From the NCBI RefSeq assembly GCF_029223285.1, contig NZ_JARHUJ010000004.1, positions 682,001 through 746,000 of the forward strand: a DNA stretch of 64,000 nucleotides, in the 5' to 3' direction. Shown here in pieces: positions 18,656 to 27,370 of this stretch (position 1 is the first letter of the stretch; each line of letters begins with the position of its first letter). Source of the DNA: Paraflavitalea sp. CAU 1676 (GTDB taxonomy: Bacteria; Bacteroidota; Bacteroidia; Chitinophagales; Chitinophagaceae). The notes below the pieces were generated by a model. The model was not told the DNA's origin and made no database searches. It saw only the letters and a program-made list of their open reading frames with translations. Position numbers and translations under genes: made by a program.

Positions 18656-21127
18656 TTGCGCAAAATTTTACTGGCTGTGAAAAATATCTATCTGCCCATC
18701 GTGCTGTTTTTTGGAATAGGAGCTGCTCAGGCTCAGGATCAAACTTCCGTTGCGCACACGTCCGCCGCAACTGTTCATATTCCTACCGAAACCGACCCAG
18801 GCCCCACGGCAACTATTAAAGGAAAGGTGGTGACCACCGACGGTAACCCCGGTTCATTCGTCAATATTGTACTGAAAGAAATTAATAAAACTGTGGTAGC
18901 CGATGAGGCTGGCTTTTACATCCTGAAGGGTGTTAAGCCTGGTACCTATACGCTCCTGGTTTCTCACACAGGTCTGCAAACCCAGGAGAAAAAAGTAGAG
19001 CTGGCTGCCGGCGACACGAAAGAATTTGACTTCACCCTCCGCGAAACTTCGCTCCAGTTGGAAGAAGTGATCGTAGAAGGCAGAAGAAGCCTCAACAACA
19101 AAGTAGTAGGCATCGGTAAAATACCGATTGCTCCTATGGACCTGCCACAGAGCATTACTGTAGTTGGTCAGGGTCTCATCCGCGACCAGCAGGCGCAGCG
19201 CCTCAGCGATATCGTTCGCAACGTAAATGGAGTTTACCTCTCTACTACCCGCGGTGCTGTACAGGAAAGCTTCTCAGGTCGTGGTTACGCCTTCGGTAGC
19301 AACAACCTGTTCAAGAACGGCATGCGCGTTAACTCCGGTGCGATGCCCGAAGTAAGCTCCCTCGAGCGTGTTGAAGTATTGAAAGGCAGCGCTGCCATCC
19401 TCTACGGCAACGTAGCACCCGGTGGAATCCTCAACATGGTGACCAAGCAACCCAAGTTCAACTTTGGTGGTGAAGTGTCATTCCGTACCGGAAGCTATGA
19501 TCTCTACAAACCATCTTTTGATGTATACGGTCCTATCAATTCCAACATCGCTTACCGCCTCGTTGGCACTTATGAAAGTGCTGGCAGCTTCCGCGATGGT
19601 GTAAGCTCCGACAGGTATTATATCAACCCCTCCCTGCTCTTCAAACTCGGTAAACGTTCCGAATTGCTGGTGCAGGGCGATTACCTCAAGCATGACTTTA
19701 CGCCCGACTTCGGTATCGGATCACTCGGCGGCAACAAGATCCCCGACGTAGACCGTTCTTCCTTCTTTGGTACGCCCTGGCAGTATACCAAAACCGAGCA
19801 GGCAACAGCCAATGCTACCTATCGCTATAAGATCAGCGAAAACTGGAACCTCGCTGTAAATGGTTCTTATCAACAATACAAGCGCGACTACTTTGGCGTA
19901 GAGCGTATCCAGGCAGCAGCTGATGGTAAATGGGCACGTCCCCTTGGCCGCAACAACACGGATGAAAAATATTACCTCGCACAGGTTGACCTTACCGGTA
20001 AATTCACTACCGGCAAGATCGGGCATATCCTGCTGGCGGGCGTAGATGCCGATCGTTACGATATCGAAAACCTTGGCTACAATACGCCCACTAAAGCGTA
20101 TGATACCATCAATATCCTCGACCCGAAGAAATATGTTCCCCGCACCGATATGCCGGTAGTGACTGCCATTCGTACAGTTAAAACGCCTACCAACCGCGTT
20201 GGCGCTTATGTGCAGGACCTCATCAGCATCACCCCCAAGCTGAAATTGCTGGCAGGTGTACGTTACTCATATCAGCGCGCCCTGGCGCCAGATTCTACTA
20301 CCTTTGCCACAGGGGCAAAGGGTAAGGGCAAGGATAAAACAGACGATGCGTTTTCGCCCCGCGTTGGCCTGGTGTATAAGGTGACCAACAATACAGCCGT
20401 ATTCGCCAGCTATGCCAATAACTTTTCCGTAAACTCCGGTACTGATATTTATGGCGAAGCATTGAAGCCTTCTATCATCGACCAGTTTGAAGTAGGTGTT
20501 AAGAACGACTTTCTCAACGGACTGCTCTCTGTAAACGTAACGGCTTACCGTATCCTCAACAACAACTTCGCCATCACGGCGCCGTTTACAAAGGATGGAG
20601 CGGTAAACTCCAACAGCTCGCTGAAACAACTTACCGGCCAAACTACCAGCGATGGTATTGAACTCGATGTAACCGCGCACCCCACACGCGGCCTGGACCT
20701 CACCGCCGGTTACAGCTACAACAGGATGCGTTATACCAAAACCGATACTACCGTTGGTAGCTATGTTGAAGGTGAGCGCCTGGTAAACACACCTGCGCAT
20801 ACAGCCAACGCTACTGTTTTCTACACCTTCTCGGGCAACAACCTGAAAGGATTGAAAGTTGGCGCCAGCTTCGTATACATTGGCGAGCGCAATGCAGGCT
20901 GGAACAACCAGTACAAACTGAACGGCTATCCCGGCGTATCGCGCCTGTTTGCAGTAGATGGCTATGCTACCCTCGATCTTTCTGCCGGCTACAGCTGGAA
21001 GAAGATCTCGGTACTCGCCAAGGTGTCGAACGTGACCAATACGCTGAACTACATCGTGCACGAGAACTATAGTGTTAACCCGCTGCCTCCCCGCCAATTT
21101 GCGGCAACAGTGGCTTACAAATTCTAA
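18656..21127 (+). CDS. TonB-dependent siderophore-type receptor
   Basis: Outer-membrane receptor for a ferric-siderophore-like ligand. 823 residues from a TTG start: an in-frame stop (TAA at 18605) and absence of any upstream ATG force a non-ATG start. TTG at 18656 gives a good signal peptide (MRKILLAVKNIYLP..GAAQAQ); GTG at 18677 is the alternative. The order is signal, carboxypeptidase-regulatory-like beta sandwich (about 50-135), plug (about 155-265, with PQSITVVGQ, RVEVLKGSAAILYGN and PGGILNMVTKQP), then a 22-strand barrel ending in Phe (AATVAYKF). The PQSI..LKGP(S)xxLYG pattern is that of the FhuA/ferrichrome group. It is transcribed divergently from the metal efflux operon. A terminator follows. 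Confidence 0.92.
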   Translation: MRKILLAVKNIYLPIVLFFGIGAAQAQDQTSVAHTSAATVHIPTETDPGPTATIKGKVVTTDGNPGSFVNIVLKEINKTVVADEAGFYILKGVKPGTYTLLVSHTGLQTQEKKVELAAGDTKEFDFTLRETSLQLEEVIVEGRRSLNNKVVGIGKIPIAPMDLPQSITVVGQGLIRDQQAQRLSDIVRNVNGVYLSTTRGAVQESFSGRGYAFGSNNLFKNGMRVNSGAMPEVSSLERVEVLKGSAAILYGNVAPGGILNMVTKQPKFNFGGEVSFRTGSYDLYKPSFDVYGPINSNIAYRLVGTYESAGSFRDGVSSDRYYINPSLLFKLGKRSELLVQGDYLKHDFTPDFGIGSLGGNKIPDVDRSSFFGTPWQYTKTEQATANATYRYKISENWNLAVNGSYQQYKRDYFGVERIQAAADGKWARPLGRNNTDEKYYLAQVDLTGKFTTGKIGHILLAGVDADRYDIENLGYNTPTKAYDTINILDPKKYVPRTDMPVVTAIRTVKTPTNRVGAYVQDLISITPKLKLLAGVRYSYQRALAPDSTTFATGAKGKGKDKTDDAFSPRVGLVYKVTNNTAVFASYANNFSVNSGTDIYGEALKPSIIDQFEVGVKNDFLNGLLSVNVTAYRILNNNFAITAPFTKDGAVNSNSSLKQLTGQTTSDGIELDVTAHPTRGLDLTAGYSYNRMRYTKTDTTVGSYVEGERLVNTPAHTANATVFYTFSGNNLKGLKVGASFVYIGERNAGWNNQYKLNGYPGVSRLFAVDGYATLDLSAGYSWKKISVLAKVSNVTNTLNYIVHENYSVNPLPPRQFAATVAYKF

Positions 21128-21196
21128 AAAAGAGCCTGGGAGCTACGCTACCTCCCTTGTCGAGAAATAAGAAGAAACTGCCCTTGGGCAGTAACG

Positions 21197-21225
21197 GGCT
21201 GGCAGTCGAACTGCCAGCCTTTTTT
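21197..21225 (+). terminator. Terminator of the TonB receptor gene
   Basis: A perfect 10-bp stem GGCTGGCAGT (21197-21206) / ACTGCCAGCC (21210-21219) with a CGA loop is followed directly by six T. Confidence 0.93.
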
Positions 21226-21316
21226 GTGCCCTGGCCAGAACGGGTTGGGTATTAAGTAAGGTAAACTACACTCCCTCCGCCGACCAAGCCGTCGCGACCA
21301 GGTGGTTGATTTAGGG

Positions 21317-21371
21317 ATGTCTCGTATATGTCTCGTCTATGTCTCGTAGATGTGCCGTATATGTCTCGTCT
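21317..21371 (+). repeat. Five 11-bp direct repeats ATGTCTCGTnn
   Basis: Five abutting 11-bp units at 21317, 21328, 21339, 21350 and 21361: ATGTCTCGTAT, ATGTCTCGTCT, ATGTCTCGTAG, ATGTGCCGTAT, ATGTCTCGTCT. The last two bases vary. The period equals about one helical turn. Confidence 0.92.
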
Positions 21372-21378
21372 CTTATAG

Positions 21379-21436
21379 AGACGGGATATCTACGGGATAA
21401 ATAAGAAACAACTGCGGGATAAAAACGGGATATCTG
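21379..21436 (-). repeat. Inverted, degenerate copies of the 11-bp repeat
   Basis: Downstream of the forward array, AGACGGGATAT, CTACGGGATAA, CTGCGGGATAA and AAACGGGATAT read on the minus strand as ATATCCCGTnn-type units, that is, the same ATrTCyCGT core in opposite orientation. Two are abutting; the others are separated by short spacers. Confidence 0.75.
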
Positions 21437-21541
21437 AATAAATCTCTTGATTACCCTATAGCACAGGTAGGAAGGTTGGGTGCTTTTCATTATTATTGCT
21501 CTACCGTACGATTGAACGAATTAAATATTTAAGCCATATTC

Positions 21542-24319
21542 ATGCACCCATCCTTTTTGCCGGCAAGGCGGCCCAGCTTTCGCGCCGCTATCTTCTTTTT
21601 GCTCACAATAGCCCCATTCTTAAGCACCAACGCCCAGGAAACCATCATAAAATACCTCTCGGGAGTTGATAAGGACCATACCGTAAACTGGGATTTCTTT
21701 TGCACCGGCGGCCGCAACAGCGGCAAATGGACCAGCATCGCCGTACCCTCCTGTTGGGAACTGCAGGGCTTTGGCCACTACGACTATGGCCGCGTGAAAC
21801 TGGAAGAACAATCGGAGGAAGTGGGGAAGTACCGCTATCGCTTCCAGGCCGATAAGCCATGGAAGGGACAAACCGTGAAGATCGTTTTTGAGGGATCGAT
21901 GACAGACACAGAGGTGAAGATCAATGGCAAACTGGCCGGTCCAACCCACCAGGGCGCTTTCTATCGCTTTACGTACGACATCACTGCTTTACTGAAATAT
22001 GGAGGCTCTAACCTGCTGGAGGTGGAGGTGAAGAAAAAATCCGCCAACAGATCGGTGAACCTTGCCGAAAGGGATTCCGATTTTTGGGTATTTGGCGGCA
22101 TCTTCCGTCCCGTATATCTCGAAGTAACGCCAACGGCGCATATCGACCGGCTGGCGATCTTTGCCGCCGCTTCAGGCGATTGCCGCATCTCCGTGATCAA
22201 GAAAGGCGCCGGTACCGCCTACAAAGCATCTGCCGTGATCACGAAAGCGAATGGCCAGGTCATAACAACAGAGAATAATCTATATGTGGCCGGCGATACG
22301 CTCGACGTGTTGCAATATTTTGTGAGTAAACCCGACCTGTGGAGCCCTGAGTTTCCCAACCTGTACAAAGTGAAAGTGGACCTCAAAGACCCGCAGGGTA
22401 AAGTAGTGCACACGGTAGAAAAGAAATTTGGATTCAGGGATGCGGAGCTACGCGTAGGCGATGGCTTTTACCTCAACGATAAAAGGGTTGTATTTAAAGG
22501 GGTGAACCGGCATAGCTTTTGGCCCGAAAGTGGCAGAACCCTCAGCAAGGCCATCAGTATCGAAGATGTGCAACTGATGAAAGACATGAACATGAATGCC
22601 GTGCGCATGTCGCATTACCCGCCCGATCAGCATTTTCTCGATGTTTGTGATTCACTGGGCCTGATGGTGATCGATGAACTCACCGGCTGGCAAAAAATGT
22701 ACGACGATACCACAGCGCGCAGATTGGTGAAAGAGCTGGTAATTCGCGATGTCAACCATCCTTCCATTGTATTGTGGGCAAATGGCAATGAAGGTGGATT
22801 CAACAGAACGGTCGACAATGACTATGCAAAATACGACCCGCAGATGCGCCACGTGATCCACCCGTGGGAGAAGTTCTATGGCACCGATACCAAGCATTAT
22901 CCCGATTACAATTACCTCACCAATGCCGCACTCAACGAGCGGGAAGTCTTCTTTCCCACAGAGTTTATGCATGGCCTTTATGATGGTGGTCATGGCGCGG
23001 GGCTCGATGATTTCTGGAACCTGATGCAGCAAACACCCCGCGCCGCAGGTGGTTTCCTATGGTCTTTCGCTGATGAAGGGGTGGTGCGCCGCGATCACAA
23101 CGATAGCATCGATACCTATAAAAACAATGGACCCGATGGTATCCTGGGACCTCATCACGAAAAAGAAGGCAGCTTCTATACCATCAAAGAGATCTGGAGC
23201 CCTGTATATATTGCACCGCAAACGATCAATACAACTTTCAACGGACAACTGCTGGTGGAGAACCGGTACATGTTCACCAACCTCGCTCAATGCAGCTTTC
23301 AATGGAAGCTGTTCAACGTGGAAAAAGAGGCGATGAAAACACTGGCCACCGGTAAAGTACAACCGGTATCCATACTGCCCGGCGAAAGGAAATGGCTCGA
23401 TCTTAAACTGCCGGCAGAACTCGATAACGCCACCATACTGCACCTCACCGCTACCGACCCCTATGGCCGCGAAATATTTACCTGGAGCTGGCATATTAGC
23501 CTGGGTTGGGTGGCCATGCCGCCAATCGACGACAGCAAGGTGGCTAAGGTAACTTATAGCGAATCGGGTAATGAATTGCTGGTGAAGGTCGACAACTTCA
23601 CGGTGCATTTCGACAAGACCACCGGCTATCTGGCCAAAGTAGTAAAGGGCAATGAAGTGTTGTCCTTATCCGGCGGACCGGCCCTGGCCGGCTTCGATCA
23701 GCAACTGAGCTCATTTACGTTTAAGGATCTGGGCAAGGATGTAATGGTGCAGGCAGAATACAAAGGGAAAGACAATTGGCTGAAAGCGATATGGATGTTC
23801 AGATCGGGCCAGATGGTGCAACTGAACTATACCTATTCACAACGTGGCGATGCTGACTACATGGGCATCACTTTCAATTATCCCGAAGAGAAGATAAAGG
23901 GTATGAAATGGGAGGGCCGCGGACCTTACCGGGTTTGGAAGAACAGGTTGAAAGGTATGCAGTATGGTGTATGGGACAAAGACTATAACAACACCATCAC
24001 CGGTGAGCGTGGCTGGCAATACCCCGAGTTCAAAGGCAATCACGCCGAAGTGGCCTGGGCCAGGGTGCGCACCAGTGAGTTTCCCTTTACGGTGTGTCCC
24101 GGCGGCCGATTTCTGCAAATGCTAAAGCCCGATGCGCCGCAAGGGGCTTACAATACGAATACTACCGTCAACTATCCGGCTGGTAATATCGGCATCCTGA
24201 ATGCAATACAATCTATCGGCACTAAGTTTCAGGCAGCCAATGTAATGGGACCACAGAGCCAGAAGAACGTGCAGCTCAACGCGCCCTACGAAGGCCTGGT
24301 GTGGTTCGATTTCAGGTAA
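21542..24319 (+). CDS. Exported GH2 beta-galactosidase-like glycoside hydrolase
   Basis: Retaining glycosidase of family GH2. 925 residues with signal peptide (..FFLLTIAPFLSTNAQ). An N-terminal jelly-roll sugar-binding domain (about 60-200) is followed by an Ig-like domain (about 205-305), a TIM barrel (about 308-580) and a C-terminal beta-galactosidase small-chain-like domain (about 650-920, with WEGRGPYRVWKNR). The acid/base is Glu417 in NGNEGG; the nucleophile is Glu474 in FPTEFMHG. NRHSFWPESGRTLS matches the active-site loop of GH2 beta-galactosidases. Substrate is probably a plant or host beta-galactoside, but not certain. No SusC/SusD pair is next to it, so it is not in a classical PUL. 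Part of its 3' end is duplicated just downstream. Confidence 0.93.
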   Translation: MHPSFLPARRPSFRAAIFFLLTIAPFLSTNAQETIIKYLSGVDKDHTVNWDFFCTGGRNSGKWTSIAVPSCWELQGFGHYDYGRVKLEEQSEEVGKYRYRFQADKPWKGQTVKIVFEGSMTDTEVKINGKLAGPTHQGAFYRFTYDITALLKYGGSNLLEVEVKKKSANRSVNLAERDSDFWVFGGIFRPVYLEVTPTAHIDRLAIFAAASGDCRISVIKKGAGTAYKASAVITKANGQVITTENNLYVAGDTLDVLQYFVSKPDLWSPEFPNLYKVKVDLKDPQGKVVHTVEKKFGFRDAELRVGDGFYLNDKRVVFKGVNRHSFWPESGRTLSKAISIEDVQLMKDMNMNAVRMSHYPPDQHFLDVCDSLGLMVIDELTGWQKMYDDTTARRLVKELVIRDVNHPSIVLWANGNEGGFNRTVDNDYAKYDPQMRHVIHPWEKFYGTDTKHYPDYNYLTNAALNEREVFFPTEFMHGLYDGGHGAGLDDFWNLMQQTPRAAGGFLWSFADEGVVRRDHNDSIDTYKNNGPDGILGPHHEKEGSFYTIKEIWSPVYIAPQTINTTFNGQLLVENRYMFTNLAQCSFQWKLFNVEKEAMKTLATGKVQPVSILPGERKWLDLKLPAELDNATILHLTATDPYGREIFTWSWHISLGWVAMPPIDDSKVAKVTYSESGNELLVKVDNFTVHFDKTTGYLAKVVKGNEVLSLSGGPALAGFDQQLSSFTFKDLGKDVMVQAEYKGKDNWLKAIWMFRSGQMVQLNYTYSQRGDADYMGITFNYPEEKIKGMKWEGRGPYRVWKNRLKGMQYGVWDKDYNNTITGERGWQYPEFKGNHAEVAWARVRTSEFPFTVCPGGRFLQMLKPDAPQGAYNTNTTVNYPAGNIGILNAIQSIGTKFQAANVMGPQSQKNVQLNAPYEGLVWFDFR

Positions 24320-24408
24320 CGTATGGCCGCACCGCCAATAGGGCTTCCGGCTCAACGCACCCTACGAAGGGGGGCGATTTCAGGTAACGTATAGCCGCAC
24401 CGCCAATA
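24275..24408 (+). repeat. Imperfect tandem duplication of the GH2 gene 3' end
   Basis: Copy 1 (24275-24340) contains the last 15 codons, the stop and 21 bp of flank. Copy 2 (24351-24408) repeats it with an internal 8-bp deletion and a few substitutions. Shared blocks are CTCAACGC(g/a)CCCTACGAAGG and GATTTCAGGTAACGTAT(g/a)GCC. Copy 2 is non-coding. Confidence 0.9.
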
Positions 24409-24460
24409 AAGTTTAATATTTTCTTTTCAGGACAGGCGCTATTTTCGGAGCGTAAAATAG

Positions 24461-25660
24461 ATGCTTATGAACGCCTGGGCGGCATTTGGGGATACGGTCA
24501 TTTTATTGGGTATCGTGCAGGGTTTCGTATTGAGTGCCTTGTTGTTCAGGTCGCGCAGGCACCAGCCCGCCAACCAGCTGCTGTCGGCCCTGATCGGGTT
24601 GATCACCCTGGCCTGCCTTAATATCTATTTTCTCGACGCCGACTGGCCGCAAAGCAATAAAGCATTAAGTATATTGGCCAATGCCCTGCCGCTGGTCGTC
24701 ATTATGCCAATGGGGCCGCTCATTTACCTGTATGTGAGGGCCAGTACGCAAGCGAACTTTCAGCTGACCCGCGATCTGCGCGTACACTTTTATCCGGTAT
24801 TGATCGACCTGTTACCTTATATCCTGGTGCTTACAGGTGACCTGGGCCTTTTAACCGGAGGCATTTCTCCTGCCCAACGAAGTTGGATCAGCAATGCCAT
24901 CGATCAGTACGATGTGTATGCCGATATTCCCCGCTGGATCTCGGTAACTGCTTATTGCTGGCAGGCCCGCAAATACCTGACAGGCCTGCAATCATCATCA
25001 GCGGGTGAGGAAAACCAGCGCACCGTTCGCTGGATGCAGCAATTCCTGTTGTTGTTCCTCGTGTTTCAGGCCATATGGTTCTGCTATCTCGTACCGTATA
25101 GTCTACCCGCTACCCGCCAACCCCTGTTGGATGCCGTCGGCTGGTACCCCATCTTCGTACCGCTGGCCATATTGATCTATTGGTTGGGGCTGAAGGGCTA
25201 CCTGATCTCTTATACATCCGCACAGGTAGCCACCGGCAGGCAGGTTGAGACATCCCGGTTGATCGATGCAACAGCCAGCCGTTTGCCCGATACAATCACC
25301 AACCAATATGTGCCGTTGCTCATAAAGGTCATGGAAGAAGAGAAGCTGTTCCTCGACCCTTCCCTTACGGTCAATGGACTGGCCGGCCGGATAGGCGTTC
25401 AACCCAAAACAGTATCAGCCCTGATCAATCAGCAACTGAATAAAAGCTTTTCCAGCTTTATCAACGAATACCGGGTGGGGCATTTCAAAGACCGCGTGCT
25501 GCAGCAGGATGCCGCCTCGCTCACCATTTCAGGCATCGCAGCAGAATGCGGTTTCCCTTCTCCCGCAACTTTTCAACGGGTATTTAAACAGGTTACCGGC
25601 ATTACCCCTTCGCAATACATCCAGGAGGCCAGGCACGACGCGCAAGTGCTGGACCCGTAG
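24461..25660 (+). CDS. Membrane-anchored AraC-family transcriptional regulator
   Basis: A 399-residue protein with about seven hydrophobic helices in the first 250 residues (a 7TM sensor-like module) and a C-terminal AraC-type double helix-turn-helix (about 300-395: LTVNGLAGRIGVQPKTVSALIN and ISGIAAECGFPSPATFQRVFK, ending GITPSQY). This layout is common in Chitinophagaceae, where it is thought to link an envelope or small-molecule signal directly to transcription. The start may be 24461 or the ATG at 24467. TATTTTCG, one mismatch from the -7 consensus, lies shortly upstream. Position between GH2 and S41 genes suggests it may regulate a neighbour, which is unproven. Confidence 0.9.
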   Translation: MLMNAWAAFGDTVILLGIVQGFVLSALLFRSRRHQPANQLLSALIGLITLACLNIYFLDADWPQSNKALSILANALPLVVIMPMGPLIYLYVRASTQANFQLTRDLRVHFYPVLIDLLPYILVLTGDLGLLTGGISPAQRSWISNAIDQYDVYADIPRWISVTAYCWQARKYLTGLQSSSAGEENQRTVRWMQQFLLLFLVFQAIWFCYLVPYSLPATRQPLLDAVGWYPIFVPLAILIYWLGLKGYLISYTSAQVATGRQVETSRLIDATASRLPDTITNQYVPLLIKVMEEEKLFLDPSLTVNGLAGRIGVQPKTVSALINQQLNKSFSSFINEYRVGHFKDRVLQQDAASLTISGIAAECGFPSPATFQRVFKQVTGITPSQYIQEARHDAQVLDP

Positions 25661-25724
25661 ATTGATGCCCGACGTAAACGTAGCCGGCCGCTTAATACTT
25701 GCAAAAAGCAACTTGAACACTGAA

Positions 25725-25768
25725 AAACGGCTATAATGCAGCCGTTATCCCTCTCAAATCCGGATTTG
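25725..25768. promoter_or_regulatory. Hairpin plus 14-bp palindrome between AraC and S41 genes
   Basis: AACGGCT/AGCCGTT can form a 7-bp stem immediately after the AraC gene. It is followed by the perfect palindrome CAAATCCGGATTTG at 25755-25768, then TTGAGC-gtt-GCTCAA partially overlapping it. The palindrome is a candidate operator for the S41 gene; the first hairpin lacks a T run. Confidence 0.35.
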
Positions 25769-25827
25769 AGCGTTGCTCAATTGGGCCAGCGCCGCACCAT
25801 TGAAGAAGTTTGCAAAAAACAATCCGC

Positions 25828-27324
25828 ATGAAATGGTTCCTGAAACAGATTGCCTGTTGGTTATTGGTGCCCGCATTGGCACCTGCGCAAAACAATAAGG
25901 CGCCCTATGATAGTTTGACCGCAAAGATCCTGACAAAGCAGCAGATGCAGGAAGACCTCCAATACCTCCGCAAAGTGATGGAAGAAGTGCACCCGGGTCT
26001 ATACCGCTATACCCCGAAGCCGGATATGGATCGCCGGCTAGATAGTTTCTACCACCAGGTTACCGGACCGCTGCCATATTATAGCTTTTTTAATCAGGTG
26101 TCTTCTTTGGTGGCAGGTGTTCGCTGCGCACACACCCATGCCTTGCCGGGGCCCGATTGGGAAGCCCATTTTATGGCCAATGCCAAACTGATTCCCTTTT
26201 CCACCCATATCATCGATGACCACTTGTACGTATCGGTCAACCTGACAACCGACACCACCATTAAGCCCGGGTACGAGATTGAAACCATTAATGGTGAGCG
26301 GCTGCCCCAAATACTTAGCACCATCTACGATCGCACCTGGAGCGATGGCTACAACAAGACCTCCAAAACCCAGCGTTTTAATACGGGGCACTTTAGCCTC
26401 CTGTACTATATGCTGGTGGCGCGCCCGGATAGTTTCACCGTACAGGCCCGTGACAGGGCTGGGCGCGCCGTAACAGTAACCTATCCCGCCATGACACCTA
26501 CCGAAGCGCGTAAGTACTTCCGGCAAAATCCAGTGAATAAAGAGATAGTGCGACTGTATGTAGACAGGAAACGGGAAGACCTGAAGCTTGACATTCGCAA
26601 AGATCTAAACGCGGGCATCCTCACCATCAGGAGTTTTGGCGGGTCCGCTGCCAAAAAGCTGGGCAGCTTTTTGCCGAAGGCCATGAAGGAAATGGCGCAG
26701 AAAAAGATCGGTCACCTGGTCATCGACCTGCGTTACAATGGAGGTGGCTGGGATAGTGCCGGTGTATTATTGTTTACCTGGTTGATCCACGAGCCATCAA
26801 AGTATTACCTGCGGCAGCATACCGTTAGCGATTCCTCTTCTTATTATAAGCTCAGCGACCTGTCGCCCGAAGACCTCGCCAACGCCAAAAATGAACTTGT
26901 GCGTGAACCTGATGGTACTTTTTCCATCAAGGCTCAATATGCGGCAGGGCTACCGCTTCAGTATCCCGTAAAACAACCTTATGCCGGAAAGCTCTATTTT
27001 CTGATGAATGGCGGCAGCGCTTCCACCACGGCGGAATTTTTGTCGGCAGCCCGCGCCCATCAACTGGGCACCTTCATTGGTGAAGAAGCAGGAGGTAATT
27101 ATGAAGGCGGCAACGGAGGTTCGTTCATTCCGCTTTATTTGCCCAACAGTAAAATTAAGGTTACGATACCAATCGTCTACTACGATAACTATACAAAACC
27201 TCCTGTGGTGAAAGGTCATGGCGTATTGCCCGACCACGCAGTGCCCGATGATCTTGATAACATATTTCGTGGAGTAGATACTCAACTGGAGTATGTTCTG
27301 CAGCTAATACGCGAAGGCAAATAA
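25828..27324 (+). CDS. S41-family (C-terminal processing-like) peptidase, exported
   Basis: A 498-residue protein from ATG 25828; a TTG 18 bp upstream is in frame but less likely. The signal peptide is MKWFLKQIACWLLVPALAPAQ. An N-terminal helical segment with KVMEEVHPGLYRYTPK (typical of Bacteroidota tricorn/S41 proteins) precedes a PDZ-like region (about 125-200) and a protease core with LVIDLRYNGGGWDSAG and NGGSASTTAEF, which carries the nucleophile Ser. The pattern fits periplasmic S41 peptidases of unknown substrate. It converges on the amidohydrolase gene with a 46-bp gap. Confidence 0.9.
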   Translation: MKWFLKQIACWLLVPALAPAQNNKAPYDSLTAKILTKQQMQEDLQYLRKVMEEVHPGLYRYTPKPDMDRRLDSFYHQVTGPLPYYSFFNQVSSLVAGVRCAHTHALPGPDWEAHFMANAKLIPFSTHIIDDHLYVSVNLTTDTTIKPGYEIETINGERLPQILSTIYDRTWSDGYNKTSKTQRFNTGHFSLLYYMLVARPDSFTVQARDRAGRAVTVTYPAMTPTEARKYFRQNPVNKEIVRLYVDRKREDLKLDIRKDLNAGILTIRSFGGSAAKKLGSFLPKAMKEMAQKKIGHLVIDLRYNGGGWDSAGVLLFTWLIHEPSKYYLRQHTVSDSSSYYKLSDLSPEDLANAKNELVREPDGTFSIKAQYAAGLPLQYPVKQPYAGKLYFLMNGGSASTTAEFLSAARAHQLGTFIGEEAGGNYEGGNGGSFIPLYLPNSKIKVTIPIVYYDNYTKPPVVKGHGVLPDHAVPDDLDNIFRGVDTQLEYVLQLIREGK

Positions 27325-27370
27325 ACAACCCTGCGTCCGAAAGGTATACCTCGGTACGCCGTTCCACCTG

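Larger units (their letters stand above)
21128..21541. other. Intergenic region holding terminator and phased repeats
   Basis: 414 bp between the TonB receptor and the GH2 gene. Besides the terminator it contains forward and inverted 11-bp repeats (listed separately). No ORF or RNA gene is recognised. Confidence 0.7.

Noticed and set aside
18439-18663. 74-codon minus-strand frame in the efflux/receptor intergenic region
   Set aside because: Non-ATG start on the opposite strand inside the receptor's leader; no protein features, and the region looks regulatory.
21300-21440. CRISPR array (five regular repeats)
   Set aside because: The units abut with no spacers, are only 11 bp and no cas gene is nearby; this is a tandem repeat.
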